The position numbers and the translations under genes were made by a program. A stretch of 64,000 nucleotides of DNA from Actinotalea subterranea (GTDB lineage: Bacteria > Actinomycetota > Actinomycetes > Actinomycetales > Cellulomonadaceae), in assembly GCF_008364845.1 (NCBI RefSeq), contig NZ_VTTP01000007.1:62001-126000 (forward strand). Direction: 5' to 3'. Positions 19,956 to 31,520 of this stretch are shown piece after piece. Every line of letters begins with the position of its first letter. Positions within the stretch are counted from its first letter, which is position 1. The notes beneath the pieces were generated by a model. It made no database searches. It saw only the letters and a program-made list of their open reading frames with translations, and had not been told where the DNA came from.

Positions 19956-20276
19956 ATGGGTGACATGTCCGCCGACCGTCCCGTCGAGGTGACCCACCTC
20001 CCGGTGGCGCCACCGCCACGGAACCACGGCCACACGACGGCCGCCTGGGTCACCGTGACCCTGGTGCTCGTCGGCGCGGTCACGTCGTCCATCGCCGTCG
20101 TCGTCGCACTTCCGTGGCTCTTCTGGGCCGGCCTCGGCGTGATCCTCGTGGGTCTCGTCGCCGGTCGCGTCCTGAAGATGCTCGGCCTCGGTCAGCCCGA
20201 CCACCCCGGCCGGTCCGACCGATCCCGCCTGCCCGGCACCGCCGGGCACCAGGGCACGGGTCACCCCGCGTCCTGA
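19956..20276 (+). CDS. HGxxPAAW-family small membrane protein
   Basis: A 106-residue protein of the actinobacterial family named after its motif, seen here as NHGHTTAAW at about residue 23. Two hydrophobic segments follow (about 32-52 and 54-70), and a polar tail ends the protein. It is characteristically found between trpE and trpC in actinobacteria. Function unknown. ATG 19965 is an alternative start; the GAAAGG site favours 19956. Confidence 0.85.
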   Translation: MGDMSADRPVEVTHLPVAPPPRNHGHTTAAWVTVTLVLVGAVTSSIAVVVALPWLFWAGLGVILVGLVAGRVLKMLGLGQPDHPGRSDRSRLPGTAGHQGTGHPAS

Positions 20277-20309
20277 CTTCCCCTCCACACCCACAGGAGC
20301 GTTTGGCAC

Positions 20310-20669
20310 ATGAGTACTCCGCCTGGACCCCAGGACCCGTACGGCGCGCAGCCGCCCGCCGGGGGCATGCCCCCGAACTACTACGGTGGCGCGCCGCAGC
20401 AGCCGGGCCCGCCGCCGCAGAACTACCTGGTCTGGGCCATCATCAGCGTGTTCCTGTGCTGGCCGCTCGCCATCCCGGCGATCATCTTCTCGACCCAGGT
20501 CAACACGAAGTGGGCCCAGGGCGACGCCATGGGTGCTCAGGAGTCCTCGCGCAAGGCGAAGACCTTCGCCCTGTGGGCCACGATCGCCGGTGCTGTGTCG
20601 ATCGTGCTGTGGTTCGCGCTCAGCGCCGCCGGGATCCTGGCCGCCGGAAGCATCGACTCCACCTACTGA
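20310..20669 (+). CDS. CD225/dispanin-family small membrane protein
   Basis: 119 residues: a Pro/Gly/Tyr/Gln-rich cytoplasmic head (first 38 residues, NYYGGAPQQPGPPPQNYL) and two membrane segments. The motif VWAIISVFLCWPLAIPAIIFSTQVNTKW, read across two adjacent stretches, is typical of bacterial CD225 domains. The role is unknown; relatives bend or stiffen membranes. It is 33 nt after the previous gene and 16 nt before the DUF2752 gene, probably one operon. Confidence 0.85.
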   Translation: MSTPPGPQDPYGAQPPAGGMPPNYYGGAPQQPGPPPQNYLVWAIISVFLCWPLAIPAIIFSTQVNTKWAQGDAMGAQESSRKAKTFALWATIAGAVSIVLWFALSAAGILAAGSIDSTY

Positions 20670-20685
20670 TCGATCGCTGCGACGT

Positions 20686-21105
20686 ATGAGTGCTGCATCG
20701 ACGCCGGCTCGGCGTCGTCAGCTCATCGCGCCGGTGACGACGGCCGTGGCGGGTATCGCCGCGGCCGTCGTCGCGTTCGGCGTCGACCCGTACGAGCCGG
20801 GTCACTTCCCGACCTGCCCGGTGCTGTCGATGACAGGTCTGTACTGCACGGGCTGCGGCACGCTCCGCGCCGTGCACAGCCTGCTGCACCTCGACGTCGC
20901 CGGCGCGTGGGGGATGAACCCGCTCGCGCTGCTGCTCGCGCCCTTCGCCGTGGCCACCTGGGCAGCGTGGGTGCGGCGCGCCTGGACCGGCGAACCCCTG
21001 CGGTGGCTCGCTCCTCCGTGGGCGGTCGGCGTCGTCCTCGTCGCGATGGCGCTCTTCACCGTCCTGCGCAACCTCGCGCCGTTCGCGCCGTACCTCGCTC
21101 CCTGA
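20686..21105 (+). CDS. DUF2752 membrane protein
   Basis: 139 residues with about three membrane segments. The family signature is present: CPVLSMTGLYCTGCGTLRA, with the conserved cysteines and GCGTLRA, followed by HSLLHLDVAGAWGMNPLALLL. Function is unknown. It often sits beside CD225/TM2-type proteins, as here. Confidence 0.88.
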   Translation: MSAASTPARRRQLIAPVTTAVAGIAAAVVAFGVDPYEPGHFPTCPVLSMTGLYCTGCGTLRAVHSLLHLDVAGAWGMNPLALLLAPFAVATWAAWVRRAWTGEPLRWLAPPWAVGVVLVAMALFTVLRNLAPFAPYLAP

Positions 21106-21138
21106 CGCGACCGCCTACCACCCCCGGCGGCGCGGCCG

Positions 21139-21158
21139 CCAGGGCCGAGGGGCCCTGG
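21139..21158 (+). terminator. Hairpin after the DUF2752 gene
   Basis: A perfect 8-bp stem CCAGGGCC/GGCCCTGG with loop GAGG lies 33 nt past the DUF2752 stop and before the trpC promoter region. There is no T-run, so termination strength is uncertain. Confidence 0.5.
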
Positions 21159-21200
21159 TCCCAGCCCGTGGGCGTGGCGGGGACCGCCGCCGGACGGCCC

Positions 21201-21206
21201 TACGAT
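21201..21206 (+). promoter_or_regulatory. Candidate -10 element for trpC-trpB-trpA-lgt
   Basis: TACGAT, a good actinobacterial -10, lies about 48 nt before the trpC start and after the hairpin at 21139. No tryptophan-rich leader peptide is visible between it and trpC. Confidence 0.4.
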
Positions 21207-21253
21207 GACCCGTGACGGGGTCTGCGGGGGATGGGCCCGAGGAGGTGGCGGAG

Positions 21254-22066
21254 ATGACGGTCCTCGAGGACATCGTTGCCGGGGTGCGCCTGGACCTGGC
21301 CGAGCGTGAGGCGGCCACGCCGCTCGCGGCGGTCAAGGAGCGTGCGGCCCGCGTGCCCGAGGCCAAGGAGTGCCTGAGCCGCCTCCACGACGAGGCCGCG
21401 GTCGCGGTCATCGCCGAGGTCAAGCGGTCGAGCCCGAGCAAGGGCGCGCTCGCCTCGATCGACGACCCTGCGGCGCTCGCGTCGGAGTACGAGGCCGGTG
21501 GTGCGGCCGCGATCTCGGTGCTCACAGAGCAGCGGCGCTTCCACGGGAGCCTCGCGGACCTCGACGCCGTCCGCGGGACCGTCGACGTCCCCGTCCTCCG
21601 CAAGGACTTCGTCGTGACGCCGTACCAGGTCTGGGAGGCCCGTGCGCACGGCGCCGACCTGGTCCTGCTCATCGTCGCGGCCCTCGAGCAGACGGTCCTG
21701 ACCTCCCTCGTCGAGCGTGTCCACTCCCTCGGGATGACCGCGCTCGTCGAGGTGCACGACACGGAGGAGGTCACGCGCGCGCTCGACGCCGGCGCACGGT
21801 GCATCGGGGTCAACGCCCGCAACCTCAAGACGCTCGACGTCGACCGCACGACCTTCGCGCGGCTCGCGCCGATGATCCCCAACGGTGTCGTCCGCATCGC
21901 CGAGTCCGGCGTGCGTGGGCCGCACGACGTCATGGACTACGCACGCTCGGGCGCCGACGCCGTGCTCGTCGGCGAGAGCCTCGTGACCGGCCGCGACCCG
22001 AGGGCGGCGGTCGCCGACCTGGTCGCCGCGGGCGCGCACCCCTCGCTGCGGGCGGTGCGTCAGTGA
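21254..22066 (+). CDS. trpC: Indole-3-glycerol phosphate synthase
   Basis: Cyclises CdRP to indole-3-glycerol phosphate. It is a TIM barrel of 270 residues. ATG 21254 is preceded by GGAGGTGG; a GTG at 21212 would add 14 residues but lacks a site. Motifs are [15 protein letters not shown] (catalytic Lys), [44 protein letters not shown] and [10 protein letters not shown]. It begins a tightly overlapping trpC-trpB-trpA-lgt unit. Confidence 0.97.
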   Translation: MTVLEDIVAGVRLDLAEREAATPLAAVKERAARVPEAKECLSRLHDEAAVAVIAEVKRSSPSKGALASIDDPAALASEYEAGGAAAISVLTEQRRFHGSLADLDAVRGTVDVPVLRKDFVVTPYQVWEARAHGADLVLLIVAALEQTVLTSLVERVHSLGMTALVEVHDTEEVTRALDAGARCIGVNARNLKTLDVDRTTFARLAPMIPNGVVRIAESGVRGPHDVMDYARSGADAVLVGESLVTGRDPRAAVADLVAAGAHPSLRAVRQ

Positions 22067-23424
22067 CGGCTGCGCCCGACGGCGCACGGTCCGTCCCGGA
22101 CCACGCGCACGAGGACGTCGACGGCACCGCCGCGGCGTCGAGCACCACGGCGGCGACCCCGCCCCCACCGGTCGAGGAGGCCGCCATGGCGGAGGCGATG
22201 GGTCCCACCCGCACGGCAGCGGGTTCCGGCCCCTACTTCGGGGACTTCGGCGGGCGGTTCGTCCCCGAGGCGCTGATCGAGGCTCTGGACGAGCTCGACG
22301 CCGAGTACAGCAAGGCCAAGGCCGACCCGGCGTTCGGTGACGAGCTCGCGCGGCTGCACCTGACCTACACGGGCCGCCCGAGCATCATCACCGAGGTGCC
22401 CCGGTTCGCCGCCCACTGCGGTGGCGTGCGCGTCATCCTCAAGCGCGAGGACCTCAACCACACGGGGTCCCACAAGATCAACAACGTGCTCGGCCAGGCG
22501 CTCCTGACCAAGCGCCTCGGCAAGAAGCGCGTCATCGCGGAGACCGGGGCCGGCCAGCACGGCGTCGCCACCGCGACCGCCGCCGCGCTCTTCGACCTCG
22601 ACTGCGTCATCTACATGGGCGAGGAGGACACGCGCCGCCAGGCGCTCAACGTCGCGCGCATGCGGCTCCTCGGCGCCGAGGTGGTGCCCGTGTCGACCGG
22701 CTCGAAGACGCTCAAGGACGCGATCAACGAGGCGCTGCGCGACTGGGTGACGAACGTCGACACGACCAACTACGTCTTCGGCACGGTCGCGGGCCCCCAC
22801 CCGTTCCCCGCGATGGTGCGCGACTTCCAGCGCATCATCGGGGTGGAGGCACGGCAGCAGGTGCTCGACCTGACCGGCCGCCTGCCCGACGTGGTCGCCG
22901 CGTGCGTCGGCGGCGGCTCGAACGCGATCGGCATCTTCCACGCGTTCCTCGACGACCCGGACGTGCGCCTCGTGGGCCTCGAGGCGGGCGGCGACGGGGT
23001 CGACACGGGGCGTCACGCCGCGACGATCAGCGGGGGAGCGCCGGGCGTCCTCCACGGGGCGCGGTCCTTCCTGCTCCAGGACGAGGACGGGCAGACCATC
23101 GAGAGCCACTCGATCTCCGCGGGCCTGGACTACCCGGGGGTCGGCCCCGAGCACTCGTGGCTCTCCTCGATCCACCGGGCCGAGTACCGCCCGATCACGG
23201 ACGCCCAGGCCATGGAGGCCTTCCGTCTGCTGTGCCGCACCGAGGGCATCATCCCCGCGATCGAGTCGTCGCACGCGCTCGCCGGGGCGATGCAGCTGGG
23301 CCGTGAGGCCGTCGCGGCAGGCCGGCCCGACACCACGATCCTCGTGAACCTGAGCGGGCGGGGCGACAAGGACGTCGAGACGGCTGCGGCGTGGTTCTCG
23401 CTGCTGGACGAAGGAGAGTCGTGA
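22063..23424 (+). CDS. trpB: Tryptophan synthase beta chain
   Basis: PLP enzyme joining indole and serine. From GTG 22063 (GTGA overlap with trpC) it is 453 residues. The first 50 are an Ala/Pro/Thr-rich extension not needed by the fold, and ATG 22186, with a GAGGAGG site 5 nt upstream, may be the real start. The conserved core begins [15 protein letters not shown]. The PLP lysine is in [15 protein letters not shown] (Lys138 from GTG). [14 protein letters not shown] and the phosphate-binding [10 protein letters not shown] are present. Confidence 0.97.
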   Translation: MTAAPDGARSVPDHAHEDVDGTAAASSTTAATPPPPVEEAAMAEAMGPTRTAAGSGPYFGDFGGRFVPEALIEALDELDAEYSKAKADPAFGDELARLHLTYTGRPSIITEVPRFAAHCGGVRVILKREDLNHTGSHKINNVLGQALLTKRLGKKRVIAETGAGQHGVATATAAALFDLDCVIYMGEEDTRRQALNVARMRLLGAEVVPVSTGSKTLKDAINEALRDWVTNVDTTNYVFGTVAGPHPFPAMVRDFQRIIGVEARQQVLDLTGRLPDVVAACVGGGSNAIGIFHAFLDDPDVRLVGLEAGGDGVDTGRHAATISGGAPGVLHGARSFLLQDEDGQTIESHSISAGLDYPGVGPEHSWLSSIHRAEYRPITDAQAMEAFRLLCRTEGIIPAIESSHALAGAMQLGREAVAAGRPDTTILVNLSGRGDKDVETAAAWFSLLDEGES

Positions 23425-24281
23425 CCGATCAGGCCGTGGGTACGCAGGACCCTCGCGCACGGGACGTCCGTAGCGCCGTCGGGGAGCGCATCGACGCGGT
23501 GCGTGCCGCCGGCCGCGCCGCGCTCGTCGGCTACCTGCCGGTCGGCTTCCCGGACGTCGAGACGTCCGTGCGCGCGGCACGGACCATGGTCGAGCAGGGC
23601 GTCGACGTCGTCGAGCTCGGCGTCCCGTACTCCGACCCCGTCATGGACGGGCCCCTGATCCAGAAGGCCGTCGAGTCCGCGCTCGGCGCCGGGGTCCGCG
23701 TGCGCGACACCCTGCGCGCGGTCGAGGCCGTGGCCGGCGCCGGTGCGCCGGTGCTCGTGATGACGTACTGGAACCCGGTGATCCGCTACGGGGTCGACGC
23801 CTTCGCCCGCGACCTCGCCTCGGCGGGCGGGGCGGGCATGATCACGCCGGACCTCATCCCGGACGAGGCCGGCGAGTGGATGACGGCGTCCGACCGCTAC
23901 GGCCTCGACCGGGTGTTCCTCGTGGCACCCAGCTCGACGACCGAGCGCCTCGCGCTCACCGCGCGGGCCTCGCGGGGCTTCGTCTACGCGGCGTCCACGA
24001 TGGGCGTGACGGGTACGCGTACGTCCGTCGGCGAGCACGCCGCACGGCTCGTCGCCGACACACGCCGGGCGGGTGCCGAGCACGTGTGCGTCGGCCTGGG
24101 CGTGAGCACGGCCGACCAGGCGGCCGAGGTCGCGGCGTACGCGGACGGCGTCATCGTCGGGAGCGCGTTCGTCCGTCCGCTCGTCGAGGCCGCGGAGGGC
24201 TCGCCGGGCTCCGACGGCATCGAGCGGCTCGCCGCCGTCGTGCGTGACCTCGCCTCGGGCGTGCGCCGGGCGGCCGTATGA
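23421..24281 (+). CDS. trpA: Tryptophan synthase alpha chain
   Basis: Splits indole-3-glycerol phosphate and channels indole to TrpB. It is 286 residues from GTG 23421, overlapping trpB (GTGA). The catalytic Glu and Asp are in [16 protein letters not shown], with phosphate-binding [13 protein letters not shown] and [13 protein letters not shown]. It overlaps lgt by 4 nt. Confidence 0.97.
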   Translation: MTDQAVGTQDPRARDVRSAVGERIDAVRAAGRAALVGYLPVGFPDVETSVRAARTMVEQGVDVVELGVPYSDPVMDGPLIQKAVESALGAGVRVRDTLRAVEAVAGAGAPVLVMTYWNPVIRYGVDAFARDLASAGGAGMITPDLIPDEAGEWMTASDRYGLDRVFLVAPSSTTERLALTARASRGFVYAASTMGVTGTRTSVGEHAARLVADTRRAGAEHVCVGLGVSTADQAAEVAAYADGVIVGSAFVRPLVEAAEGSPGSDGIERLAAVVRDLASGVRRAAV

Positions 24282-25186
24282 GCGCACTGCACGCCGTCGC
24301 GGGCCTCGTCCTGCCCGCGGCGCTCCCGAGCCCGTCCCAGGGCGTCTGGTACCTCGGCCCGTTCCCGCTGCGCGCCTACTCGCTGTCGATCATGACCGGC
24401 ATCGTCGTCGCCCTCTGGCTCACCCGGCGCCGCTGGGTCGAACGTGGCGGGGACCCGGACACCGTGCTCGAGATCGTCTTCTGGGCGGTGCCGTTCGGCA
24501 TCGTCGGCGGACGGCTCTACCACGTCGTGTCCTCGCCCGACCAGTACTTCGGACCGGACGGCGACCCCTGGAAGGCATTCGCGGTCTGGGAGGGAGGCCT
24601 GGGCATCTGGGGTGCGATCGCGGTCGGGGCCGTCGGCGCATGGATAGGCACGCGTCGGCAGGGGGTCCGGTTCGCGCCGTTCGCCGACGCCGTCGCGCCC
24701 GGCCTGCTCGTCGCGCAGGCGATCGGGCGACTGGGGAACTGGTTCAACCAGGAGCTCTTCGGGGGACCGACGGACCTCCCGTGGGGCCTGCAGATCGACC
24801 CCGCGAGCCCGACGTTCCCCGACGGGTACCCCGCCGACACGCTGTTCCACCCCACCTTCCTCTACGAGATGGTGTGGAACCTCGCGGCGGCCGCGCTGCT
24901 CATCTGGCTCGACAGGCGTCGCCGCCTCGGGCACGGACGTGTCTTCTGGCTCTACGTCGTCCTCTACACGTCCGGCCGGCTCTGGATCGAGGCCCTGCGC
25001 ATCGACCCCGCCGAGCTGGTCCTCGGGCTCCGGCTGAACATCTGGACGTCCATCCTGGTGGGACTGACCGCGCTGGTAATCTTCGTGGTGGTCGGACGCC
25101 GTCACCCCGGGCGTGAGACCACCCTGCAGCTGCGAGCACCGGCCGAAGGCACGACCGACGACGCCGAGGTCCCTGACCCGCACTGA
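24278..25186 (+). CDS. lgt: Prolipoprotein diacylglyceryl transferase
   Basis: An integral membrane enzyme that moves diacylglycerol from phosphatidylglycerol to the lipobox Cys of prolipoproteins. It is 302 residues with about seven membrane segments. The signature [20 protein letters not shown] and the conserved [12 protein letters not shown] are visible. Lipoproteins in this window (the FKBP protein and the three substrate-binding proteins) are its natural clients. Co-transcription with trpA is common in actinobacteria. Confidence 0.96.
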   Translation: MSALHAVAGLVLPAALPSPSQGVWYLGPFPLRAYSLSIMTGIVVALWLTRRRWVERGGDPDTVLEIVFWAVPFGIVGGRLYHVVSSPDQYFGPDGDPWKAFAVWEGGLGIWGAIAVGAVGAWIGTRRQGVRFAPFADAVAPGLLVAQAIGRLGNWFNQELFGGPTDLPWGLQIDPASPTFPDGYPADTLFHPTFLYEMVWNLAAAALLIWLDRRRRLGHGRVFWLYVVLYTSGRLWIEALRIDPAELVLGLRLNIWTSILVGLTALVIFVVVGRRHPGRETTLQLRAPAEGTTDDAEVPDPH

Positions 25187-25215
25187 ACCGGCGTGACCGG
25201 TCGCACGGCGGCCTT

Positions 25216-25235
25216 CGCGTGACATATGTCACGCG
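25216..25235. promoter_or_regulatory. 20-bp perfect palindrome, candidate CRP/GlxR site before gltB
   Basis: CGCGTGACATATGTCACGCG is a perfect palindrome with a GTGA-N6-TCAC core, the pattern bound by CRP/FNR-superfamily regulators such as GlxR. It lies 122 nt upstream of the gltB start, 30 nt after lgt. A near-identical site occurs at 45312-45329. The assignment to GlxR/CRP is inference from the core pattern. Confidence 0.65.
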
Positions 25236-25356
25236 GCACGATGAAGGTCCGCCCGGGCGCCCCCGGTATCGTCGCCACGATTTCGGGCCGACGGCGTCCC
25301 TGTACTTCTCCCGACCACGAACCCGGCACCGTCCGGGTCCAGCGAGGACGGTGCAC

Positions 25357-28300
25357 ATGAGCCGGCCGCTCCACCCCAGCGAAGCGCCCTCGGCGTCGGG
25401 TCTCTACGACCCCTCGGCCGAGCACGACGCCTGCGGCGTAGCGTTCGTCGCGACGCTGCGTGGCACCCCCGGGCGCGACATCGTCGACGCGGGCCTGACG
25501 GCGCTGCTCAACCTCGACCACCGCGGCGCCGTGGGTGCGGAGACGGACAGCGGCGACGGCGCCGGCATCCTGACCCAGATCCCCGACGCGTTCCTGCGGG
25601 ACGTGGTCGACGCCGAGCTCCCGCGCCCCGGTCACTACGCGATCGGGATGGCCTTCCTGCCCACGGACGCCGACGCCCAGCTCGCGGCCGTCGAGGGTGT
25701 CGAGAAGCTCGTCGTCGACGAGGGCCTCGAGCTCCTCGCATGGCGCGACGTCCCGGTGACCGCGGGCCTCGTCGGGCCGACGGCGCGCGCGAGCATGCCG
25801 TTCTTCCGTCAGCTCGTCGTCGCCGACCCGAGCCGGGAGCTCGGCGGGATCGACCTCGACCGTCGGACGTTCCGCGTGCGCAAGCGTGCCGAGAACGAGC
25901 TCGGCGTGTACTTCGCGTCGCTGTCCGCCCGCACCCTCACGTACAAGGGCATGCTCACCACGGCTCAGCTCGAGCCGTTCTTCCCGGACCTCTCGGACCC
26001 GCGCTACGCGTCGGAGCTGGCCCTGGTCCACTCGCGGTTCTCGACCAACACGTTCCCGTCCTGGCCGCTCGCCCAGCCGTTCCGCCTGCTGGCGCACAAC
26101 GGCGAGATCAACACGGTCCGTGGCAACAGGAACTGGATCGCCGCCCGGCAGAGCACGCTCGGCAGCGACCTGATCGGTGACCTCCAGCCCCTGCTCCCGG
26201 TGTGCACCCCGGGTGGCAGCGACTCCGGGACGTTCGACGAGGTGCTCGAGCTGCTGCACCTCGCGGGCCGCAGCCTGCCCCACGCGGTGCTGATGATGGT
26301 GCCCGAGGCCTGGGAGAACCACACGGAGATGGACCCGGACCGTCGGGCCTTCTACGAGTACCACGCGAACCTCATGGAGCCGTGGGACGGGCCCGCCGCG
26401 CTGACGTTCACGGACGGCACCCTCATCGGCGCCGTGCTCGACCGTAACGGCCTGCGGCCCGGGCGGTACTGGATCACCGACGACGGCCTCGTGGTCCTCG
26501 CGAGCGAGACGGGCGTGCTCGACCTCGACCCGGCGACCGTGGTGCGCAAGGGCCGGCTCGAGCCGGGCCGCATGCTGCTCGTCGACACGGGTGCGGGCCG
26601 CGTCATCGCGGACGACGAGATCAAAGCCCAGCTCGCCGCGCAGCGGCCGTACGCGCAGTGGGTCGCCGACCACTCGGTGTTCCTCGACCAGCTCCCCGAG
26701 CGCGAGCACGTGCAGCACAGCCCCGCGTCCGTGCGCCGTCGTCAGCGCGCCTTCGGGTACACCGAGGAGGAGCTCAAGATCCTCCTGGCGCCGATGGCCT
26801 CGACGGGTGGCGAGCCGCTCGGTGCGATGGGCTCCGACACGCCGATCGCGGTCCTCTCCGCGCGTCCGCGCCTCCTGTTCGACTACTTCACGCAGATGTT
26901 CGCCCAGGTCACGAACCCGCCGCTCGACGCGATCCGCGAGGAGCTCGTCACATCGATCGGCGGCGCGATCGGCCCCGAGCCGAACCTCCTGGCCGACCTC
27001 CCGGAGCACGCGCGCAAGCTCGTCCTGCCGTTCCCCGTGCTCGACAACGACCAGCTCGCGAAGATCGTGCGGATCGACCGTGACCCGGCGCTCGCCGGCG
27101 TCTTCCGGTCGGTCATGGTGCGGGGTCTCTACAAGGTCGACGGCGGCAAGGCGGCCCTCGAGGCGCGCCTCGAGGAGATCTTCACGCAGGTCGACCAGGC
27201 GATCGACGACGGTGTCAGCTTCATCGTCCTGTCGGACCGCGACTCCGACGCGGACAGCGCGCCGATCCCGTCGCTCCTGCTCTCGAGCGCCGTGCACCAC
27301 CACCTGCTGCGTCGGCACACCCGGACGCGGGTGAGCCTGGTCGTCGAGGCCGGCGACGTGCGCGAGGTCCACCACGTGGCGCTCCTGATCGGCTACGGCG
27401 CGGCTGCCGTCAACCCGTACCTCGCCATGGAGACGGTCGAGGGCATGGCGCGCGAGGGCTCGCTCGGCGCCGTCACGCCCGAGCAGGCCGTCGCCAACCT
27501 CATCAAGGCGCTCGGCAAGGGCGTGCTCAAGGTCATGAGCAAGATGGGCATCTCCACGCTCATGTCCTACCGGGGCGCGCAGACGTTCGAGGCGTTGGGC
27601 CTGTCCCAGGAGGTCGTGGACCGGTACTTCGCCGGGACGACGAGCCGGCTCGGCGGCATCGGGCTCGACGTCGTCGCGGCCGAGGTCGCGGCACGCCATG
27701 CGGACGCCTACCCCGCGAGCGGGAACCCGCAGGCGCACCGCAGGCTCAACGTGGGCGGCGAGTACCAGTGGCGCCGGGACGGCGAGGAGCACCTCTTCGA
27801 CCCCGAGACCGTCTTCCGGCTCCAGCACTCGACGCGCACGCGACAGCTCGACGTGTTCCGTCAGTACACGCGACGCGTCGACGACCAGGCCTCGCGCCTG
27901 CTCACCCTGCGTGGCCTCATGACGTTCGCTCAGGGCACGCGTCCGCCCGTGCCCCTCGACGAGGTCGAGCCGGTCAGCGAGATCGTCAAGCGCTTCAACA
28001 CCGGCGCGATGTCCTACGGCTCCATCTCGGCCGAGGCGCACGAGACGCTCGCGATCGCGATGAACCGCCTCGGTGGCCGGTCGAACACCGGCGAGGGCGG
28101 CGAGGACCCCGAGCGGCTGCACGACCCTGCTCGGCGCAGCGCGATCAAGCAGATCGCGTCGGGCCGGTTCGGCGTCACCGCCGACTACCTCACGAACGCC
28201 GACGACCTGCAGATCAAGATGGCGCAGGGGGCCAAGCCGGGCGAGGGTGGGCAGCTGCCAGGCAACAAGGTCTACCCGTGGATCGCCGCGACGCGGCACT

Positions 28301-29919
28301 CGACCCCGGGCGTCGGCCTCATCTCGCCGCCGCCGCACCACGACATCTACTCGATCGAGGACCTCGCCCAGCTCATCCACGACCTGAAGAACGCGAACCC
28401 GGCGGCCCGGGTCCACGTCAAGCTCGTGAGCGAGTTCGGTGTGGGCACGGTCGCGGCGGGCGTGTCGAAGGCGCACGCCGACGTCGTGCTCATCTCCGGG
28501 CACGACGGCGGGACGGGCGCGAGCCCGCTCACGTCCCTCAAGCACGCGGGCACCCCGTGGGAGATCGGCCTCGCGGAGGCCCAGCAGACCCTCGTGCTGA
28601 ACAACCTGCGGGACCGCGTCGTGGTCCAGGTCGACGGCCAGCTCAAGACCGGCCGCGACGTCGTCGTCGGTGCGCTCCTGGGCGCCGAGGAGTTCGGCTT
28701 CGCGACCGCGCCCCTGGTCGTGAGCGGCTGCGTCATGATGCGCGTCTGCCACCTGGACACGTGCCCGGTCGGTGTCGCCACGCAGAACCCCGAGCTCCGG
28801 GCGCGCTTCACGGGCAAGCCGGAGTTCGTCGAGACGTTCTTCGAGTACATCGCCACCGAGGTGCGCGAGTACCTCGCGGCGCTCGGGTTCCGGTCGATCG
28901 CCGAGGCCGTCGGGCACGTCGAGGCCCTCGACACGCGGGCCGCGATCGACCACTGGAAGGCGGCCGGGCTCGACCTCGCGCCCGTGCTCGCCCGCCCCGA
29001 GCCCGCCCCGGGCTCATCGTTGCGTCACACGACCGCGCAGGACCACGGTCTGCACAAGGCGCTCGACAACCAACTGATCGCGCTCGCCGCTCCTGCGCTC
29101 CAGGACGGGACACCGGTGCGCATCGCGCTGCCCGTCCGCAACGTCAACCGCACGGTCGGCACGATGCTCGGCCACGAGGTGACGAAGCGGCACGGCGGCG
29201 CGGGGCTCGCGGACGGCACCATCGACGTGACCCTCACGGGGTCGGCGGGCCAGTCCCTGGGCGCGTTCCTGCCGAAGGGCATCACCATCCGCCTGCTCGG
29301 TGACGCGAACGACTACGTCGCCAAGGGCCTGTCGGGCGGGCGCGTCGTCGTGCGCCCGGACCAGGCCGCGGTGCTCGCGGGGGACCGCGACGTCATCGCG
29401 GGCAACGTCATCGGCTACGGCGCGACGTCGGGCGAGGTGTTCCTGCGCGGGGTCGTGGGCGAGCGGTTCGCCGTCCGCAACTCCGGGGCCACCCTCGTCG
29501 TCGAGGGCGTCGGCGACCACGCGTGCGAGTACATGACGGGCGGGACCGTGCTGGTCCTCGGGCGCACGGGCCGCAACTTCGGCGCCGGCATGTCCGGCGG
29601 TCAGGCGTTCGTCCTCGACCTGCGCCGCGAGGTCGTCAACAAGCCGGCGCTCGCCCAGGGCGACCTCGCCCTGACCCCGCTCACCGACGCGGACGCGGCG
29701 CTCGTCGAGCAGCTCCTGCGCAGCCACCACGAGGAGACGGGCTCGCCGCGCGCCGCGGCGCTCCTTGCGGACCTCCCCGCGGCCCTGGCCCGCTTCACGC
29801 GCGTCGTGCCGACCGAGTACGAGCGCATGCTCGCGACGCTCGCCTCGGCGCACGAGCAGGGGCTCGACCCGTCGGCTCCGGGCGTGTGGGACCACATCCT
29901 GGAGGTGTCTCGTGGCTGA
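25357..29919 (+). CDS. gltB: Glutamate synthase (NADPH) large subunit
   Basis: Converts 2-oxoglutarate and glutamine to two glutamates. It is 1,520 residues. The N-terminal class II amidotransferase domain becomes active when the first 25 residues are removed, exposing Cys26 in [11 protein letters not shown]. The FMN-binding synthase domain (about 830-1200) contains [16 protein letters not shown] and [20 protein letters not shown]. The [3Fe-4S] cysteines are Cys1125, Cys1131 and Cys1136 in [16 protein letters not shown]. The C-terminal GXGXG barrel is present ([18 protein letters not shown]). ATG 25357 is chosen by homology and a GAGGACG site. It overlaps gltD by 8 nt. Confidence 0.98.
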   Translation: MSRPLHPSEAPSASGLYDPSAEHDACGVAFVATLRGTPGRDIVDAGLTALLNLDHRGAVGAETDSGDGAGILTQIPDAFLRDVVDAELPRPGHYAIGMAFLPTDADAQLAAVEGVEKLVVDEGLELLAWRDVPVTAGLVGPTARASMPFFRQLVVADPSRELGGIDLDRRTFRVRKRAENELGVYFASLSARTLTYKGMLTTAQLEPFFPDLSDPRYASELALVHSRFSTNTFPSWPLAQPFRLLAHNGEINTVRGNRNWIAARQSTLGSDLIGDLQPLLPVCTPGGSDSGTFDEVLELLHLAGRSLPHAVLMMVPEAWENHTEMDPDRRAFYEYHANLMEPWDGPAALTFTDGTLIGAVLDRNGLRPGRYWITDDGLVVLASETGVLDLDPATVVRKGRLEPGRMLLVDTGAGRVIADDEIKAQLAAQRPYAQWVADHSVFLDQLPEREHVQHSPASVRRRQRAFGYTEEELKILLAPMASTGGEPLGAMGSDTPIAVLSARPRLLFDYFTQMFAQVTNPPLDAIREELVTSIGGAIGPEPNLLADLPEHARKLVLPFPVLDNDQLAKIVRIDRDPALAGVFRSVMVRGLYKVDGGKAALEARLEEIFTQVDQAIDDGVSFIVLSDRDSDADSAPIPSLLLSSAVHHHLLRRHTRTRVSLVVEAGDVREVHHVALLIGYGAAAVNPYLAMETVEGMAREGSLGAVTPEQAVANLIKALGKGVLKVMSKMGISTLMSYRGAQTFEALGLSQEVVDRYFAGTTSRLGGIGLDVVAAEVAARHADAYPASGNPQAHRRLNVGGEYQWRRDGEEHLFDPETVFRLQHSTRTRQLDVFRQYTRRVDDQASRLLTLRGLMTFAQGTRPPVPLDEVEPVSEIVKRFNTGAMSYGSISAEAHETLAIAMNRLGGRSNTGEGGEDPERLHDPARRSAIKQIASGRFGVTADYLTNADDLQIKMAQGAKPGEGGQLPGNKVYPWIAATRHSTPGVGLISPPPHHDIYSIEDLAQLIHDLKNANPAARVHVKLVSEFGVGTVAAGVSKAHADVVLISGHDGGTGASPLTSLKHAGTPWEIGLAEAQQTLVLNNLRDRVVVQVDGQLKTGRDVVVGALLGAEEFGFATAPLVVSGCVMMRVCHLDTCPVGVATQNPELRARFTGKPEFVETFFEYIATEVREYLAALGFRSIAEAVGHVEALDTRAAIDHWKAAGLDLAPVLARPEPAPGSSLRHTTAQDHGLHKALDNQLIALAAPALQDGTPVRIALPVRNVNRTVGTMLGHEVTKRHGGAGLADGTIDVTLTGSAGQSLGAFLPKGITIRLLGDANDYVAKGLSGGRVVVRPDQAAVLAGDRDVIAGNVIGYGATSGEVFLRGVVGERFAVRNSGATLVVEGVGDHACEYMTGGTVLVLGRTGRNFGAGMSGGQAFVLDLRREVVNKPALAQGDLALTPLTDADAALVEQLLRSHHEETGSPRAAALLADLPAALARFTRVVPTEYERMLATLASAHEQGLDPSAPGVWDHILEVSRG

Positions 29920-31393
29920 CCCCCGGGGGTTCCTCAAGGTGCGGGACCGTGCGCTCCCGCCGAGCCGCCCGGTGCCCGTGCGTCTCATGGACTGGCGCGA
30001 GGTCACGGAGCACCGCGCGACCGAGGAGGACGCCGAGCACGCGGTGATGCTCCACGCGCAGGCGGGCCGGTGCATGGACTGCGGCATCCCCTTCTGCCAC
30101 CAGGGCTGCCCGCTCGGCAACCTCATCCCGGACTGGAACGACCTCGTCTGGAAGGACCAGTGGGCGGAGGCGAGCCATCGCCTGCACCAGACGAACAACT
30201 TCCCGGAGTTCACCGGGCGCATCTGCCCGGCCCCGTGCGAGACGTCGTGCGTGCTCGGCATCAGCCAGCCGCCCGTGACGATCAAGAACATCGAGGTCTC
30301 GATCGCGGAGGAGGCCTTCGCGCGCGGGTACGTCACGCCCCAGGTGCCGCACTTCCTCACGGGCAGCACCGTCGCGGTCGTCGGCTCCGGACCGGCGGGC
30401 CTCGCGGCGGCGCAGCAGCTCACCCGGGCCGGGCACACCGTCGCGGTGTTCGAGCGCGACGACCGCATCGGTGGGCTCCTGCGGTACGGCGTGCCGGACT
30501 TCAAGCTCGAGAAGGACCTCATCGACCGCCGGGTCGCCCAGATGGAGGCCGAGGGCACCCGCTTCCGTCCCGGCGTCGAGATCGGGGTGGACATCAGCTG
30601 GCGTGAGCTGAGCGCGCGCTACGACGCCGTCCTCATCGCGACCGGTGCGACGGTGCCGCGGACGCTCCCCGTGCCGGGCGCGGACCTCGCGGGCATCCAC
30701 CCGGCCATGGAGTACCTGCACCAGGCGAACGCCGTGGTCGCGGGCGACGACGTCCCCGGGCAGGTCATCGCGACCGGCAAGCACGTCGTCATCATCGGCG
30801 GCGGCGACACCGGCTCCGACTGCCTCGGCACGGCGCTGCGCCAGGGCGCCGCCTCGGTGACGACGCTCGCGATCGGCATGCAGCCGCCCCTCGACCGTCC
30901 CGAGAACCAGCCGTGGCCCACGGACCCCGTGCTGTTCGAGGTCTCGTCCTCGCACGAGGAGGGCGGTGAGCGCACCTACCTCGCGTCGACCGTCGGCTTC
31001 CAGGGCGACGAGCACGGGCGGGTGCGCAGCCTCCGGGTCGCCAGGACGGAGTACCTCCCCGACGGCCGGCGCGTCCCGACGCCCGGCACCGAGCACGAGA
31101 TCCCCGCGGACCTCGTGCTCGTGGCGATGGGCTTCACCGGCCCGGAGACGGCCACGCTCGTCGAGCAGACGGGTGCCGACGTGACCGGGCGCGGCTGGAT
31201 CGCGCGCGGCGACGACTACGCCACGTCCGTCCCGGGCGTGTTCGTGGCGGGCGACGCCGGGCGCGGCCAGTCGCTCATCGTGTGGGCCATCGCCGAGGGC
31301 CGTGCCGCGGCCGCCGGCGTCGACGCCTACCTGCGTGGCAGCACCGAGCTGCCCGTCCCCGTGGGCCCGGGCGCGCGGGCCATGCGACCCTGA
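29912..31393 (+). CDS. gltD: Glutamate synthase small subunit
   Basis: Passes electrons from NADPH through FAD and [4Fe-4S] clusters to GltB. It is 493 residues from GTG 29912, which overlaps the gltB end. The N-terminal cysteine clusters ([14 protein letters not shown] and [10 protein letters not shown]) bind the Fe-S centres. Two Rossmann motifs bind FAD ([15 protein letters not shown]) and NADPH ([12 protein letters not shown]), and [18 protein letters not shown] closes the FAD site. Confidence 0.97.
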   Translation: MADPRGFLKVRDRALPPSRPVPVRLMDWREVTEHRATEEDAEHAVMLHAQAGRCMDCGIPFCHQGCPLGNLIPDWNDLVWKDQWAEASHRLHQTNNFPEFTGRICPAPCETSCVLGISQPPVTIKNIEVSIAEEAFARGYVTPQVPHFLTGSTVAVVGSGPAGLAAAQQLTRAGHTVAVFERDDRIGGLLRYGVPDFKLEKDLIDRRVAQMEAEGTRFRPGVEIGVDISWRELSARYDAVLIATGATVPRTLPVPGADLAGIHPAMEYLHQANAVVAGDDVPGQVIATGKHVVIIGGGDTGSDCLGTALRQGAASVTTLAIGMQPPLDRPENQPWPTDPVLFEVSSSHEEGGERTYLASTVGFQGDEHGRVRSLRVARTEYLPDGRRVPTPGTEHEIPADLVLVAMGFTGPETATLVEQTGADVTGRGWIARGDDYATSVPGVFVAGDAGRGQSLIVWAIAEGRAAAAGVDAYLRGSTELPVPVGPGARAMRP

Positions 31394-31508
31394 GGGGCAC
31401 GACGAACCACCGCACGGCCACGTGCGTGCCCCACGAGGGGTGAAAACCGCCGTGCCCTACCGGGGCGTGGCGGGTGGGAGGGACCGAAAGGTCCCAGGAC
31501 CGAGGACT

Positions 31509-31514
31509 TAGGCT
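31509..31514 (+). promoter_or_regulatory. -10 element of a probably leaderless pyk transcript
   Basis: TAGGCT lies 6 nt before the pyk ATG, so transcription would start at or next to the start codon. The pyk start is fixed by homology (MRRAKIVCT), which supports a leaderless mRNA. Confidence 0.6.
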
Positions 31515-31520
31515 GGAGAC

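Noticed and set aside
21106-21253. Tryptophan attenuator before trpC
   Set aside because: There is a hairpin but no leader ORF with tandem Trp codons.
25102-28953. A 1,283-codon open frame on the reverse strand opposite gltB, and similar long frames opposite dop, pafA, mmsA and others
   Set aside because: Shadow frames of GC-rich coding DNA. They lack motifs, and the opposite frames are clear known genes.
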